From Chamaea fasciata (Eukaryota; Chordata; Aves; Passeriformes; Sylviidae): DNA of 64,000 nucleotides. Both the position numbers and the translations under genes were made by a program. Each line of letters opens with the position of its first letter. The first letter of the stretch is position 1. Shown one piece after another: positions 1 through 13,000 of the stretch. The notes below the pieces were generated by a model that saw only the letters and a list, made by a program, of their open reading frames with translations, was not told where the DNA came from and did no database searches. The stretch spans positions 20,065,410 to 20,129,409 of the forward strand of contig JARCOQ010000014.1 of assembly GCA_029207755.1 (NCBI GenBank), in the 5' to 3' direction.

Positions 1-3000
1 AGTTCTAAGGACACGAAGGCTTGGTATTGTCATTCGCCTTCCTTATCTCTCCTCCATTGCTCAGCAGTGAGCAGGTCCCTTCCTGGTGGCTCTTCCTTCT
101 GTTCAATTAAAAGCAAGTGTAATGGTCTCCAGGGATATGTCATGGGATTTCCTGGATTCCAGACCCATGAGCTACAAGAACAAATCTGAGCTTTGCCGGC
201 TGCCAGTGCAAAGCTGATGTCAGCTGTCCATGGCTGAACTGGCAGGCCATGGTGTATGCAGGAGTTCTTACTCTCTGGGGTGACCAGAGAAGCCCTAACT
301 TTGGGCACAAGTCCTTGTTGCTCACAGTTCTGGCCAGCCACAGCGTTCAAAAAGCAGCTCAGTGCAGATGGCCTTAAACTGAGACAGAAGAGATCTGGAC
401 TAGATATTAGAAAAATTGTTTCCACTGTCAAAGTGGCCAGGCATTGGAACAGGTTGCCCAGGGAAGTGGTGGAGTCATCACTCCTGGGAGTGTTCAAGAG
501 GTGTCTGGGTGATGTGGTTTAGTGGTTTAGGGGTTACAGTCGTGATGGGTGGATGGTTGGACTGGATGATCTTGAAGGTCTCTTCTAATCTTGACGACCC
601 TATGATTCCATGTGCAAAAGCTGAGCAACCCCAAAGTATGAGATTTCTACAGGCTGAACAAGGGAGAGCCACCAAAAAGTAGTTTCAGGCAGAAAAATCC
701 ATGTCTTTTCTGACAGAAAAGGAAGGACCCCCCTGTGCCAATGCAGTTGGGGGAAAAGCAACCCAGCTATTATTAAATGACACAAATCAGCAATAATGTG
801 CCACATTTCCTAAAACAGTGTCAAGTTCTGCACCTACAGTGCACAAGATTTCCACAGGTGAGCTATAGTTTAGAAACTTAATGGGCAGATAGGTCAGCAC
901 CCTGCCCTCTTTCATTCTTTTGTGCCCACCAAGACTGCAGTTGAAACCTCAGAAGGTTCAGAAAGTTGGCATTTTGGCAAGAATATCTCAATCTATTGTG
1001 TCACAGAACTCTGGCAAAAGATAGGGAAAAAACCCAAAAACAACCACAGAAAGGGTGAAAAATACAAAATAATTATCTCTGCAGGCTACAGCTGATGTTA
1101 CTAGCTTATGGAGTTTTCTCAAATTAAGATCTTAAAAGGTAGTCTAGCTCTCCACAAATAAATTAGGAGATGATGCAATAGGTCTTTTTCACGTTAAACT
1201 ATGGTGACACCACTGGCTATGAACTTTATGAACTAAATCTTGTAAACAGGGAGAATTAGTGTATCAAAAGGGTTTAATTCATTTACCTGTGTTGTAACCT
1301 GCATAGAAGCAATAATTTAGTTTTAGAGGATTGCACTGAGCAGGTATATAAGTGAATAAAGCAGTAAACCTGAAAATAAGTGCCAGTGTACATTCTATCA
1401 TGAAAGCAGGATTGTAGATCATGGAGGGAAAACATGACAACAATACATGAAGGTGAAAGATATTCAGATATTTTCACACCAGCTGACAGAAGTACCTTCT
1501 GATTTCAGGTGATTCAGTCTTAGCACTTGCTGCTTGTTTTTGACATGGTAGCTTTCCAGAGCTGCAGCTTTTCACTGCAGTGCAGAGATGCTCTTCCAGC
1601 TGGCTTTCTTCCAAGGAGAAATGAAACAGGAAGCATGCAAACTGGAGTCAAAGCTTAAAAAGAATATCCAAACACAGAGACTAGAAGCTCTGAGGAAGAC
1701 TTTACAATTAAAACACTAATTCTGGTAATGTGATCAATTTGCATTCTTTTACTGTACCATCAATTCATAGAATGATGGTATTTCTGTTGCTTTCTAATGT
1801 GAATCAGAGATGTTTGTGGTCATGGGAGAGTAGCAGTAGAAAAGGCTTGAGTCCTAAGTGTGTATGCACTGCACAAGACAGTGAAATGAGGGATTTCCAG
1901 CTTACTGAGTTCCTCCTTTTCCCTGTAAATTCACACTCCACAACCATATAATAGACCCGTACAGCAATTATGGTGTAAGCTTCTGCTTTCATGCATTGCA
2001 GCAGTAGCTGGCATCCCCATGAAAATCAAAAGCTGACTGGGCTGAATGCAGATATTAAAGGTCCTGACAAACACAACAGAAGGAGAGCGGCAAAAGCAGA
2101 ATAAAGGATTACCTCACACTGAAGGACAACGGGTCGCAGGTAAATGACCTTTATAGAAAGAGATTTAGAAAGCAGGATCAAAATAGTGTAAAAAGGATTT
2201 TCATAATACTGCGAGAAGAACAATCTACACTATTTCAATTCCTCAGTCCTTTAGCCTGGAATGATTACTTCCTGTCCTTCCTGGCTAAAAATCTCCAAGT
2301 GAATAAAAGTACTTCAGGGAATCAGAGACCTGTGACAGTACCCAAGGGAGGATAATGCCTTTAATGGTGGTGAAATATGGCATCATTTTGGCTGTGACAT
2401 TTCTAAGAAGCAGAGAAAAATAGGTGATTGCCTAAAGGGACTTTGTTCTGGCCTTGATCTCTCCTGTGGCAACAGCCATCCCTAGGTGGAGCAGAAGAAC
2501 CCAGCTTTGACAATGCTTTTATGTACAGATGGAGTCTTATGGTTGTTTATACTGACACTTCCAGAATGTATTGTACGATAGAGAAAGAGGGCTAAGCCTT
2601 TCAGTTTGACCAAACCACATTTTTGCTTCCATTTAATCCCACGGGTATTAAATAGGAGTAGTATTCCTTCCCATTTTTGTCTTACAAAAAGTGTGGCAAG
2701 ATACTATCTCCTGTGCAATTTGGAACAAAACTCTGATCAAGGCCGAGATATAAGGGCCAATGAAATTATGAGGTATATTCCATGTGTCAAGTGTTGCAGA
2801 GCTTTGGAATTAAAAGACATGTTTAACAGACTTTGAAAGGTACTAATTCATATTTTTATAGCAGTCCTTCTTTGAAGCTGAGGTGATTTTTAATCAATTA
2901 AATATTAAATACAAACTGGCCAGAATCGATACCTCTTTTTTTCATCGTTCCACATAACTAAAATCAGTCACAATAATATAGCTGAAATGATCAGGCAAAG

Positions 3001-3430
3001 TACAAGTCTAAAAAAACGAACATTGTTGAGATTTTTTTTTTTTTTGCAGATTAAACTGTGTACTTTGCCAGCAGCCTTACTGAGCAGTGTAAGGAAATGA
3101 TAATGCCACACTTTCCACCATAATTGTGTCTATGTCTTTCACAACTTCTCCAGCTCAGAAAAGCCAAGCAGTGATTTCAACATTTCTCCAGAAAAAGGTG
3201 CAGACAAACTCCATGATCCCGGCTTGTAACGAAATAACCTAATCGCAGTATTTGGTGGTGCATTTTGTGCGATTGAATAGGTTGCCAGTGTTCAGAGAAA
3301 GTGATATGCAAGTAAGTAAAGCGAACGCTTGAGAAGTTAATTCGGTCTGGCAAATACAGCCCGGTCCGGCACGATCGAATATCTGACCTTTCTCGTTGTG
3401 CCATTCATACGGTGAACACGACAAATTAAG
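1..3430. other. Intergenic or intronic DNA upstream of the orphan CpG island
   Basis: No coding exon is recognised on either strand. The open frames here are short and have no splice context or protein-like composition that I know. The only identifiable element is the CR1 fragment at 358-612. In mammals MAP1A lies head to head with TP53BP1, so this DNA could be the 5' intron of a leftward MAP1A. No MAP1A coding sequence is visible, so that is inference only. Confidence 0.5.
358..612 (+). mobile_element. CR1 LINE 3' fragment
   Basis: The segment matches the 3' end of avian CR1 elements. It carries the typical stretch on a singly entered hit, 'ggaacaggttgcccaggga', then 'ggagtcatcactcctggga', 'ggttggactggatgatctt' and a terminal 'cctatgattcca'. 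It is 5'-truncated and in + orientation. Divergence is moderate, so it is an old copy. The left boundary is approximate. Confidence 0.85.
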
Positions 3431-3439
3431 GACGTACAT

Positions 3440-3960
3440 GCCTTGCGTTACCGGTAAGAGCCGTTGCCTGAGGGAGCAGGAGCACGCCGCGGGCAGCGCC
3501 GGCGCCGGAATGGGAGGCGGTGCGGGGGCGGGCGGGTCCCGCGGGCAGCGCCCTCCGGGTGTCAGGCGGGCAGTCCCAGTCCCGCACGTCGGCCCGGAGC
3601 TGCTGAAGGGAGCGGGCTGGGCCGCCGCTGTCTTCATCGCCCGCCTTCGCTTTCTCCGCGGAGTGCCGCAGGGAGAGCGGGGCAGCCCCGTGGCGGGGCC
3701 TGGGAGCTCTGGGGGGCAGCCCTGGCCCCGGCGACTCGGGGGACGTCGGGGCCGCGGCCGCTGCGCTTGGGGCGCCCCGGCCGAGCGGGACGGGACGCTC
3801 AGAGGAGCTCCGCGCCGTGACCCGCGCAGTCCGGGACGAGTGCGGAGGGCGGCGGTCGCTTCAGCTCCTCCGGGGACTTGGGTGTCGTACCGGTGGCTCG
3901 TGGTGACTCGCCTGTCAGTAGCGCGCCGGGCTCCCGAGAGCGGTGAATGCCAGGCACTAT
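3440..3960. promoter_or_regulatory. Orphan CpG island (possible promoter)
   Basis: About 520 bp of very GC-rich, CpG-dense DNA stands out sharply from the AT-rich flanks. No recognised coding exon overlaps it. Long open frames on both strands arise from the lack of AT-rich stop codons and are not believed to be genes. A palindromic sequence near 3447-3457 gives a good splice-donor match on both strands (CCG|GTAAGA on +, CCG|GTAACG on -), so a non-coding first exon in either direction is possible. In human, MAP1A starts next to TP53BP1 in the opposite direction, so a leftward MAP1A promoter is one reading. The island sits about 3.1 kb upstream of the TP53BP1 start codon. Confidence 0.6.
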
Positions 3961-3964
3961 TTGT

Positions 3965-6555
3965 TCCCAAAGTCATGGCGCAGAGAACAGAGCATACGGA
4001 AATTTGCCGGACAGTTTTTAAATGCGTCTGCATCACAGTAATTCTAATACACAGCACAAAACGTAAATCTAGCTTTCCAAAGATAAGTAGCATCCTTACT
4101 CTTTTAGTACACATAGCTATCTTGTTGGGTAGTTTCGTTTGTTGTAACTAATTCCCATTTGAAATCAGAATCTGGTATTTGGTCCTTTTTCTAGGAATAC
4201 TGTCCAGTTCTGAAGATGGGGTATGGGGCTGCACTGAGACATGGAGAACCAGATTCAGGGTGCAAGAAATGACAATGAGGAATAGCAGTCCTGCTTCTTG
4301 GTTCCCACAGTTAGTGGTCTGCATTGGAAAGGAGTGATTGGATGAAAATAAACTACAGCATCAGATTGCTATTGCAAATTCTGTAAGATGCAAGAAATTT
4401 GGAAAAATCCTCCAAATATGAAAAATCAGACACCATACCTTCATTTATTGGAAATCTGGTGTTGGACATGTTTTGTTTGAAGCAAAGATTCATTTTGCTC
4501 TTTTGCTCTTTCTTAGAAGGTAGCCATGCCCTGTTCGTAGTTTATAATTAGACTCAGAAGAAAGGCAATCTGCCAGCTGAGGAGAAATACTTAAATGAAG
4601 ACAGGTATATTATAAAGAAAGCACGGCATTTCTTTCCATAGCATAATAAAGCTGGGAAAAGTGAGATTACAAATTTAACAGAAAAAGTGGGAAGTCAGCT
4701 TTAAAACACACAGAGATTTGGCATTTACAAATTTCACCACTAGGACTGAGCTTTCAATTTTGTCCTATTCTGGTTCATGCAAAAGTACTGAAATGCAAAA
4801 AAACAAGACGGGATGGAGATTCTGGAGATAATCTAGTCCAAATTCCTATTTCAGTCCAAGATCAACTATAACGATTTGTAACTACTCAAAAAACCCCAAA
4901 AAACCCAACCCCCCTCCCAAACAAACAAACAAAACCCCAAAACAAAAAACCACCCCCACCCCCCCAAAAAAACCCCTTAAATGTTAGAAATGGTATAATT
5001 TTTATAACTTCTTTAGGCTTTTCAAATATTTTTGCTTATTTCTATTTAATCTTTAATTTACACCTACCTGCAGGTCATGAAAACGAATTCAATTCCGCTG
5101 AACTGTGAATATTATTAAAAACCAAATTATTTGCCATCAACTTTTTTTCTATTGGAGAATATTATGATAGCCAAATCCTTTGCCACCTTCCCACTAATGC
5201 AGGGCTTACCTTAGGCCATGCCAGTGCAGAATACAAGACTTACTTCATGCATCTAAGGTGTACATAGAACACATAAGTATAATGCTTACTATTTGCTCCA
5301 TCTTCTGTGGCAGCAGAATGATACTCACTCAGTTTCTGAGGCACTATGGCCCCCACTGCTTTATTTTGCAGAAATACCATACTGCTCAGCAGTCCTCTCC
5401 TGAATTTATAGTTATTTAGTCATTTATTTAATTTTATATAATATTGTTCTTACCTGCATTGTACTTTGTCCATTTTCAGACCATTTAAAAAAAAAATTTC
5501 TTCTACTACTTCTAGTCCCTCTCAATTTCAGATCGCTTGTGGATTAATAAGTGTACTTATTTTTTGACCAAAGTGATTAAAGGAAACAATGGACTAGGAA
5601 CAGCACACTGACTTTTGAACCCTCACTCAGATGTACTTTTTTGAACTGAAGATCATTAATTTCTGAGGATGAATACAAGTTTTTTACTTACCTTATTGAA
5701 ACTTTATCATTGCTATGCTTCCCTAGTTTGCCTGTGAGAATCGCATATAGATACTGCTAAAAGCCTTATAATAGTAAAGTTGTTATTCTGCCACTTTATG
5801 TCCTGTTGCTCTGACGTAAGGTATCAGATCGATGTTATGCACCCTGTCTTTAAAGATCTATATCGGCTGTTAACTCCTCTCCTTGTCTTCCGGATACAAA
5901 CCTCATTTGTCTGAGGATTTGTTATCAAAGTTTTCAAGAATTTGAAAGGAATTTTGAGAAAATGACTGGCACGTTTACCATTTCTAGTCTTCGTTATCCG
6001 CTGTGAATTTTGTAAGGTAACTGTTAATGCTGCTAAGAAAACATTTCAATAATACAGCTTCATATACATGCCAAAGGAGCATCTTCTGGGATTTGAACAA
6101 CTCGTCACTAAAGCAGCCCTCCTGTTTGGCAATTTCAAATATTTGTAGCCTGCTTCATGTTCTTAACATACATGTGCAAACTTGGATTTCACATTACACA
6201 CAAAATTTGTAACGTACTCATATTTACAGTGTTTCGCTAGGTACAACCTTTTATCTATAACGTTGCATAATAAGAATTTCTTCCAGGCCAGGTACCATTT
6301 TTTCAGATTTTGTGGTTTTGGTCCTACAACAGAATTTTAAATAAAATATACAAAATTCTCATCTATAAAATACAGAGAGGTGCAGAAATAAAAAAGAGAA
6401 CTTCCAAAAGTAGATTTAAATTAGGCTATTCAGACTCACTATTTTTTTAGGCAAGAAGGTGAATGCCGGAAAGACAATACTGTCACAATTATGCACAAAG
6501 CTTCTTCGATAACCGTTTAGTTATATACACAAAGGGAAATTAATCGGATTTCACT
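3965..6555. other. AT-rich spacer between two CpG islands
   Basis: No exon or known repeat is recognised apart from A/C-rich low-complexity DNA at 4885-4975. The sequence is AT-rich with scattered homopolymer runs. It separates the orphan CpG island from the TP53BP1 promoter. Confidence 0.5.
4885..4975. repeat. A/C-rich low-complexity tract
   Basis: Runs of A and C alternate here, including an (ACAA)n-like piece and several runs of five to seven C or A. No coding or regulatory role is evident. Confidence 0.85.
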
Positions 6556-6956
6556 CTCCTGTGATATCCAAGAAAGGACGTACCCGACGGTACGGGGTGC
6601 TCGGTCCGTGCCGGAGCCCGAGCACGAGGTTGGTTTGTACTTCTGATGAAAACGGGATCGGGAGGGCGCCGCGCGGACACTTCCCGGCCCGAACCCGGCG
6701 CCCGGTGCGGATCTCCGCCGTCCTCTGGCCAGCCATGTGCGCCAGGTCGCAGCATTCGCCCTCGAGCGAGCTCCGAGGACGGAAGACGCGAGGCTCTTTG
6801 TCTCCCCTGAGCTCTCGCGGAGAGGCCGAGCGGGCGGCGCAGCTCCGAGCCCGGCGCCGTTCCCGCTCCGCGGCGGTCTCGGTCGCCGTCCCGCCGGGTC
6901 CCGGTGTCCCCCCCGCGTCTCCCCGGTAACAGCGCGGGGCGGACGGGTCGCACGCG

Positions 6957-6961
6957 CCAAT
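6957..6961 (+). promoter_or_regulatory. CCAAT box (NF-Y type)
   Basis: The context is 'gcgccaatcgg', a good NF-Y core with flanking purine/pyrimidine bias, 100 bp upstream of the TP53BP1 ATG inside the CpG island. Confidence 0.5.
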
Positions 6962-6971
6962 CGGCGCGCGG

Positions 6972-6983
6972 CAAGATGGCGGC
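6972..6983 (+). promoter_or_regulatory. YY1-type element (AAGATGGCGGC)
   Basis: The sequence 'caagatggcggc' matches the extended YY1 motif common just downstream of start sites of TATA-less vertebrate genes. It suggests that transcription of TP53BP1 starts close to this point. Its ATG is not in a frame that gives a 53BP1-like protein. Confidence 0.55.
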
Positions 6984-7060
6984 GGCGGGAAGTGCGGCTG
7001 GGTTGGCTGACGCGCGGGCGGCGTAGGGCCCGGCCGGGCTCGCAGCCTCTGGCGTCCTGC

Positions 7061-10000
7061 ATGGAGCGCGGCGGGAGCAGCCAGCTGGACCCCGGCTTCT
7101 CGCAGCAGGACACGCCCCTCCTCATCGTGGAGGACTCGCAGCCCCAGGGCGCAGAGGCGGACGCGGAGCGGGCTTGGCTCGGCGTGCTGGCTCGCCGGCT
7201 GCCAGCCCGGCGGAGCCCGAGCCCCGTGCTGGTGAGCGCTCGGCGTGGCGGCAGCAGCACCCGGCCTTGCCCGGCCCGGCCCGGCTCTGACGCGGCCCCC
7301 GCCTCTGTCTTGCAGGACATCGTCTGCGGCCCTGCCGACAGCCGGGCGCCGCGGGAGCGACTTGCAGGTAAGGGCGGAGCGCGGGGTCACGGCGGGTCCG
7401 GGTACCGCGGTCGCGCTAACGGCGCTCTGCTTGCAGAGCCCATGCAGAGCCCGGCCCGTCCGAGCGCCTCGGGACCGCGGGGCTGCGTCGCGGAGGAGTC
7501 TCCAGCGCCCGATGGGGAGAGCAGGTACGTGGGGTGGGCCGGGCCGCGGGAGCCGCCATCCAGAGGCTCTCGGCCGCCGCCTCTCCGGCCTGCTGAAATC
7601 TCTCTCGCGCTGAGGACAGGCCGAGAAGGCGGGCTCGTTGCTGTAGCGGCCGTGCTCGGCCCCGGCCAGGACGTGCGGTGCGGGGGGCTTGGAGCGCCTG
7701 GTCGGTGCCAAGTGACCCCTCGGCACACAAGCCGCGGGAAGGCGGCCTTGCAGCAGCCCCTGCGCGACGTTAGCGAGTCTGTCTGTTGCAGTGCCCTTGG
7801 AAAGGCCGGGGAACGAAGTGAAGGTGATGTTGAGGACTGTGCTTCTCCGCCTTGTGTAGAAGGTAACTTCCCCATTTCAGGTCGGTTTTTTGGATTTTGA
7901 ATCAGATCGACCGTCTGTGCAGTTTTTCAGCTGAGCTGACTCACTTGTCTCACCAGGGATAATTGTGCCGGTAGTAATAGGTCAGAAATTGGCATCCGTC
8001 TCTGGAAGTTGATTTGTATGTTTTGGTGTTTAAAAAAAATAAATTAAATGGTTAATTAATTATTAGAATTGATTTTCAAGATTGAAGGTGGTTTAGAAGA
8101 GGCAGGGATGCATTGTGATCGTTAGGAAATGGAACCTTTTTATGAACTGGCATAATGGTTGTTGTCATCAGAGGATTTTCAGACACAGGCTGTGTATTGT
8201 CAAGGTTATTTTCTCTTCATGGAATGAAAGTCTCCTGCAGTTCCTAATGGCATTACATAAGCCCTTGCTGATTAATACAGATTTCTGAGTTAATGGCCAC
8301 TGTCCCTGTTCTGTTCCCATATTTTAATTATTACAGCTGAGATCAGATCAGTTAGTTCATTCAGTGTTTCAGCAATAGCCTAAATACTTTGCATGTTAGA
8401 AGGCTATATCTTTTGCCCTTGTAAAAGTGATAGATGGCTCTTGAATTTTTTTTTTTTTTTGTATTTATGTTTGTAATGGATGTCTGGTGTTAGATACAGG
8501 CATGTCACAGCTGCAGTTTGGAGTTCTAGAGTTGTCGCAGAGCCAGGACTTTGAGAGTGACTTCATGCCCAATGAGGGAGATGCTAGGCATCATCTTCAC
8601 TCTGGACCTGCTGTCCTTTCTTCCAGACTTGTGAAGAATGAGTCTAAAAACGGTAAGTGAAAATGTTCATAGACGTCTTCTTGCTGCTGTGTAGATTCTA
8701 TCTGGTTTCTTTAAATTATAAATGTTTCAGGTTTTGGACAGGAAATAGGCTATTAATAGTTTTCAGGAATGAGTTCACAGCTCACTGGTAGTTGCAAAGA
8801 ATTTTGTTCTCTCTTTCCTTTGGCTAATTCATTTGTTTTCTTATATCTGTCCAAGTGCTATCATTGATTCTTTCACTTCTCTTTCCTAATTTGTTTTCAG
8901 AATATTTAGACAATCTGATACTGAATTCTCTCCCTGGTAAAAACCTCATCCTCTTTTTTTTTTTTTCTTCTTGTTATTATAGATAGTTCAAAATTTTTTT
9001 TTTTCATATAAGGCTTGCCTTGGTATTTGTGTAAATTACAGACTTACATTTTCTTATTTGTATATTAATCCAGGTGTTGTAACAAATATTTTTCTTTTAT
9101 CTCTCCCTAGAACTTTGTGGGGACGACAGAGAAACTGACTCCAGCACAGAAGCACATACTGCTTTGGAAAGCCAGGCAGAGAAGTCTGAAAGGTAAAATA
9201 GTCTGTCTTCTCTGTAGGTCTTTTGTGGACATTCTGGAAGCTGATTTGTGTCTTTTTTACTAGATTTTTAGATATGGGAGAGGGTTCAAGGCAAAAGAGA
9301 AAGGTAAAGGGAAAGATGACGTACTGCTGAGACCTTTTTTGCAGCAGTGCTGACTAAGGAGTGCCCTCAGCATTCCTTGCTGAGAAAACATGTGCTGTCA
9401 AACTCCTAAACACAAAGATATTGATAGGTTTGTTTTTAAGGGCGAGTCCACTGAGTAATGAAATATACAAGTAATTTTCCTAAAATGGTATGGGTGGAAT
9501 ATACTGGAAGTGATAGTACATTTTAAGTCACAGAAGTTATTTTGAAATAACTTAATCACTGTAGCATGGGCTTTGGCTGCACAGGAGAAATCTGGAGGCT
9601 AAGTGGTGGGTATTCCAGGATGCTTTTGAGTATTTGCTATTGTAATCTTCATGGTTTTAACTGTTTTTAGGTGTGAAACTTCAGTTTGTTGAATGGTATT
9701 TATTCTATCTAGTATAAAATTATATAGTATTTAGCTCATCTTGTATTATCGTATTCTGCTGCAAAATAACATTAGAGAGGTGAAATGTAATTCCTAGGAT
9801 CTGCATTGAGTAGAAATCAGTAGAACAATATGCATTCCATTTAAGGATCACTTAGATCGGTAGAAAACCTAAAAAACAATTCTGAAAGTATAACTTATCA
9901 AGGATGAAAATGTTACTTTGTCAGGAGAAGTTTGTCTTCCTTTCTTTCTTCTTCTTTTTCCCTGTTATACATGAGTGAATACCTTTATGTGTTACTGATA

Positions 10001-13000
10001 GATTTTCTTTACAATGTTGTGGTCTTAACTTCATATTTTGAATTTCTCAGTCAAAGACACTGTCTTGCATTTCCAGAACTCTTCAGGGAGCAGAAGAGCA
10101 TGCTAGAAAGAAAACACCTGTCAGTGATGCCAGTAAAACTGAGGAATCCATTGTTTCTGGTCACGAGGAGTCAGATATCTTGTCAACTCAGGAAGAGATG
10201 TTTCCCGAGAATCATGCAACAGGTACAATAGACAAGCAGAACCAAAATGTCCATCCCAGAGATAGTTATAACCATCATACCTACTTGATCTGTGTAGATA
10301 TGTAGTGTTTTTGGGCGTAGAGTGCTGTGAATATTCTTCACGTACTGTCTGCTAAAATTGTGAACCCTTTGGAAATGAAAGGCCACAGCCTCATTCACTA
10401 TAATATGGAACAATGTCTAAGTGTCACTTCCTGTTAGAATGGTTACTGGCTTGTTAAATACATTTAATTTCCTTTCTTTCCGTGCCCCTTGAAGAGCAAA
10501 ACCAAAACCCCAACTTTTAAGCTCTTCTGAAACTAATAGTGTTCATCCTTTGTCAGGACACACCAGTGTGGATAAGTAGTGTAGGCGAACTTTCCCCAGT
10601 GGTGTCTGTTCTGGTCTGATCTTGTGAATGAACCTTCTGTATCCAAAAGATTCAGTAGCAACCTTCTCCTCATACTGAGTCAGTGGACAGTGCAAGGTGT
10701 CTTTTCATATAAGAACCTTGCCTATATTTGCATTCTAGTGCTGGATCAGGTGTGCCAATATTGGAGCCATTGGGGATTTTTTAAAATTCCCAGGCAGGAA
10801 GACTTGTACAGTCTAAAATCTGTTCAAATTCTTCTTTTTCATGTGAACTATTTTGTGCTCCCATTTCACGTACTGAACTGTAACGTGCAGTCCTTCACCA
10901 GCTCTGAAAATCAGCTTGTCCTTGCCTATCTGAGAAGGAACTGTGCGATGGGATGAGTTTAATTACTCAGAATTTTCTGATCATTGTTTTTTGACCATAT
11001 TTCTATCTTTATTTCCTTTTGTTCAAAGCCACTACAAGGAGTGGCTGTCCGATAACCAGGGTGGAAGAGGGAAGTTCTCTGGCGTGCACCCCTGCCCGCA
11101 GTCTGCGAGTCCTGCAGCTCTCTGGACAGGCATTCCTTGTACAGGAGGGTCATTCCATGTAAGCAAAAAACCCCCAAACTCTTTCAAGAACTTAATTGCA
11201 GTAGTGCATTCCTCCTGCTCTCTTCATTATTCAAGGACTTGTGCTTGATTTTAAGGAATCGGTGTTTTAATTTTGCACTATGAGAGGAGCATGGCCTTAT
11301 TTTGCAATAAAATGAACTAATGGTGGCCATGTGATCCCTGACTGTCGTTACTCTCTTAGTGGTGAACACCTGACACTCGCCTTTCATGAGAAACTCCTAT
11401 TGTGACAAGCTGGAGCCTGATAGGAGGAGAACTTAATGCATTTTTTAGTGAGGAGTGGTTTTCATTTCCATGTTTCCTTTTGATCTGCAGTGTCTCTTCA
11501 GGCTTAGTTATTCCTCCTCCTGTTTCCTTTGGACCCAATGCCCTTGTCCCTAGCAGTCCTACTGAAAAGGAGCAAGCCAAAGGTAACATTTTTCTGCATA
11601 CTGTCTGTGGTCACGTTCCTGTGTACTGGCTTAGTCAGAGCTTGCAGCCTTTTCAAAGTCTGTGAAAATTATATTTAGAAAGTAAAGCAGGACTGAGAAT
11701 AGTGAAGGAGTAGATTAAGGGGGATCTGTATTTGTGGCTCTCTTGTTTATGGTTCTCTGTATTTTCTATCTGCTATTGATATTTCCTGCGTAGCTATCAT
11801 AATAAAATTAGTACTGTTAACTAGTGCCCCTTCACTTGAAAGATGGGAAATGCTTTGTATGGCATACAGATTTCTGCTGGCAATTATCTTCCTTCTTTAG
11901 AGACAAGCCATTCATGCTACAGGTAGAAACCTGTATTAAGTGAATACTGTTAGAGCAATAGGAAGGACAGATAAGAATCACATCATTTAAGTTATTTTAC
12001 CTTAATATAGACAGCTTCTACAGTATTTGTAAAACCTTTCATATGCCAAGTGTGTATCCTAAATTGTGATATCTAAAGAGAAATTATTTGATGTAATATG
12101 TTGGTTGTTAAATATTTTCTCTAAGCACACATTTACCATCAGGGATAAGATATCCATCATGCATGCTTTTAGTATGATGCAAAATCAGATATTCCTCTCT
12201 GAGAGATTCCTGTCACAGAGTGTGAAATACTGTTAGAACAGATATTTTGTTAACTGGGGTCTGAATTTAGTTGCATTTTAATAAAGATAGCGAAAGGAAA
12301 AGAAATACCTCAGAAAAATGCTTTTTTATAAATTTCAGACACTTTTTTCTAATTGTAGTTCTAGACCTGTAGCAAAATAGTCATATGAATTTGTAGCAAA
12401 ACACTTGCTTCCCTCTTAGAAAGTAAGTATAAGGATGTTTTTCTTTATTTTTTTCCCTACAAAAAAATACCCCTGGAGGCATGATTTTAAAAAGTTGCAT
12501 ACACCACTGAAGACAAGTCTTTTAACAGAATGTTAGAAACTTAGGTATAACACAAGAATTTAGTGCTAATATCTTTTCTGCTCTTTCAAACCAGATGAGC
12601 AGATGGATATGTCTGTCCCTGCAGAAGGAAGAGAACTGATGCAAAAGCAGAGAGAAGATATGCTGGTGGAGATGGCCCTCCCTTGTATCCCTCCAAGACC
12701 TCTTGTACAGCCACAGGCCTCAACTCCAGTGTCCCAGAGTGCCCCAACCTTCTTTCCTGGATCTTTACCTATACCATCGCAACCAGAGTTCTCTCATGTA
12801 AGGGTTCATGTGGATAGCTTTTCTGAGGTTTTTATATGACTGATGCAGAGGATGTGTTTGAGTCCACCTCTGTTCTTTTGGGTTGAGCTTCCCTACTAAG
12901 CTGATTCTCATGAACTCCCCTGTTCCCACCAGTCACAGTTATATATTAATTATACTTTGTGGCAGTTTTTCCTGCAGAGAAAATGCAGAACAACTTAAAG

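Larger units (their letters stand above)
6560..7560 (+). promoter_or_regulatory. TP53BP1: TP53BP1 CpG-island promoter and 5' region
   Basis: GC-rich, CpG-dense DNA surrounds the TP53BP1 start codon at 7061 and covers the first three coding exons. There is no TATA box near the likely start. A CCAAT box (6957-6961) and a YY1-type element (about 6972-6983) lie about 80-105 bp upstream of the ATG, as expected for a housekeeping promoter. The transcription start itself cannot be placed from sequence. Confidence 0.75.

Noticed and set aside
3239..4151. Long open frames on both strands (291 and 251 codons) in the orphan CpG island
   Set aside because: GC-rich DNA has few stop codons, the frames overlap on opposite strands, translations are Arg/Pro/Gly/Ala-rich with no known domain, and no splice pattern supports them.
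1..6555. MAP1A coding exons expected from human gene order
   Set aside because: I looked for the conserved N-terminal and microtubule-binding text on the - strand and saw none; any MAP1A coding sequence must lie beyond the left end.
6551..7726. 391-codon open frame antisense to TP53BP1 exons 1-3
   Set aside because: Same CpG-island artefact; the + strand holds conserved 53BP1 exons with correct junctions and the antisense translation has no homology known to me.
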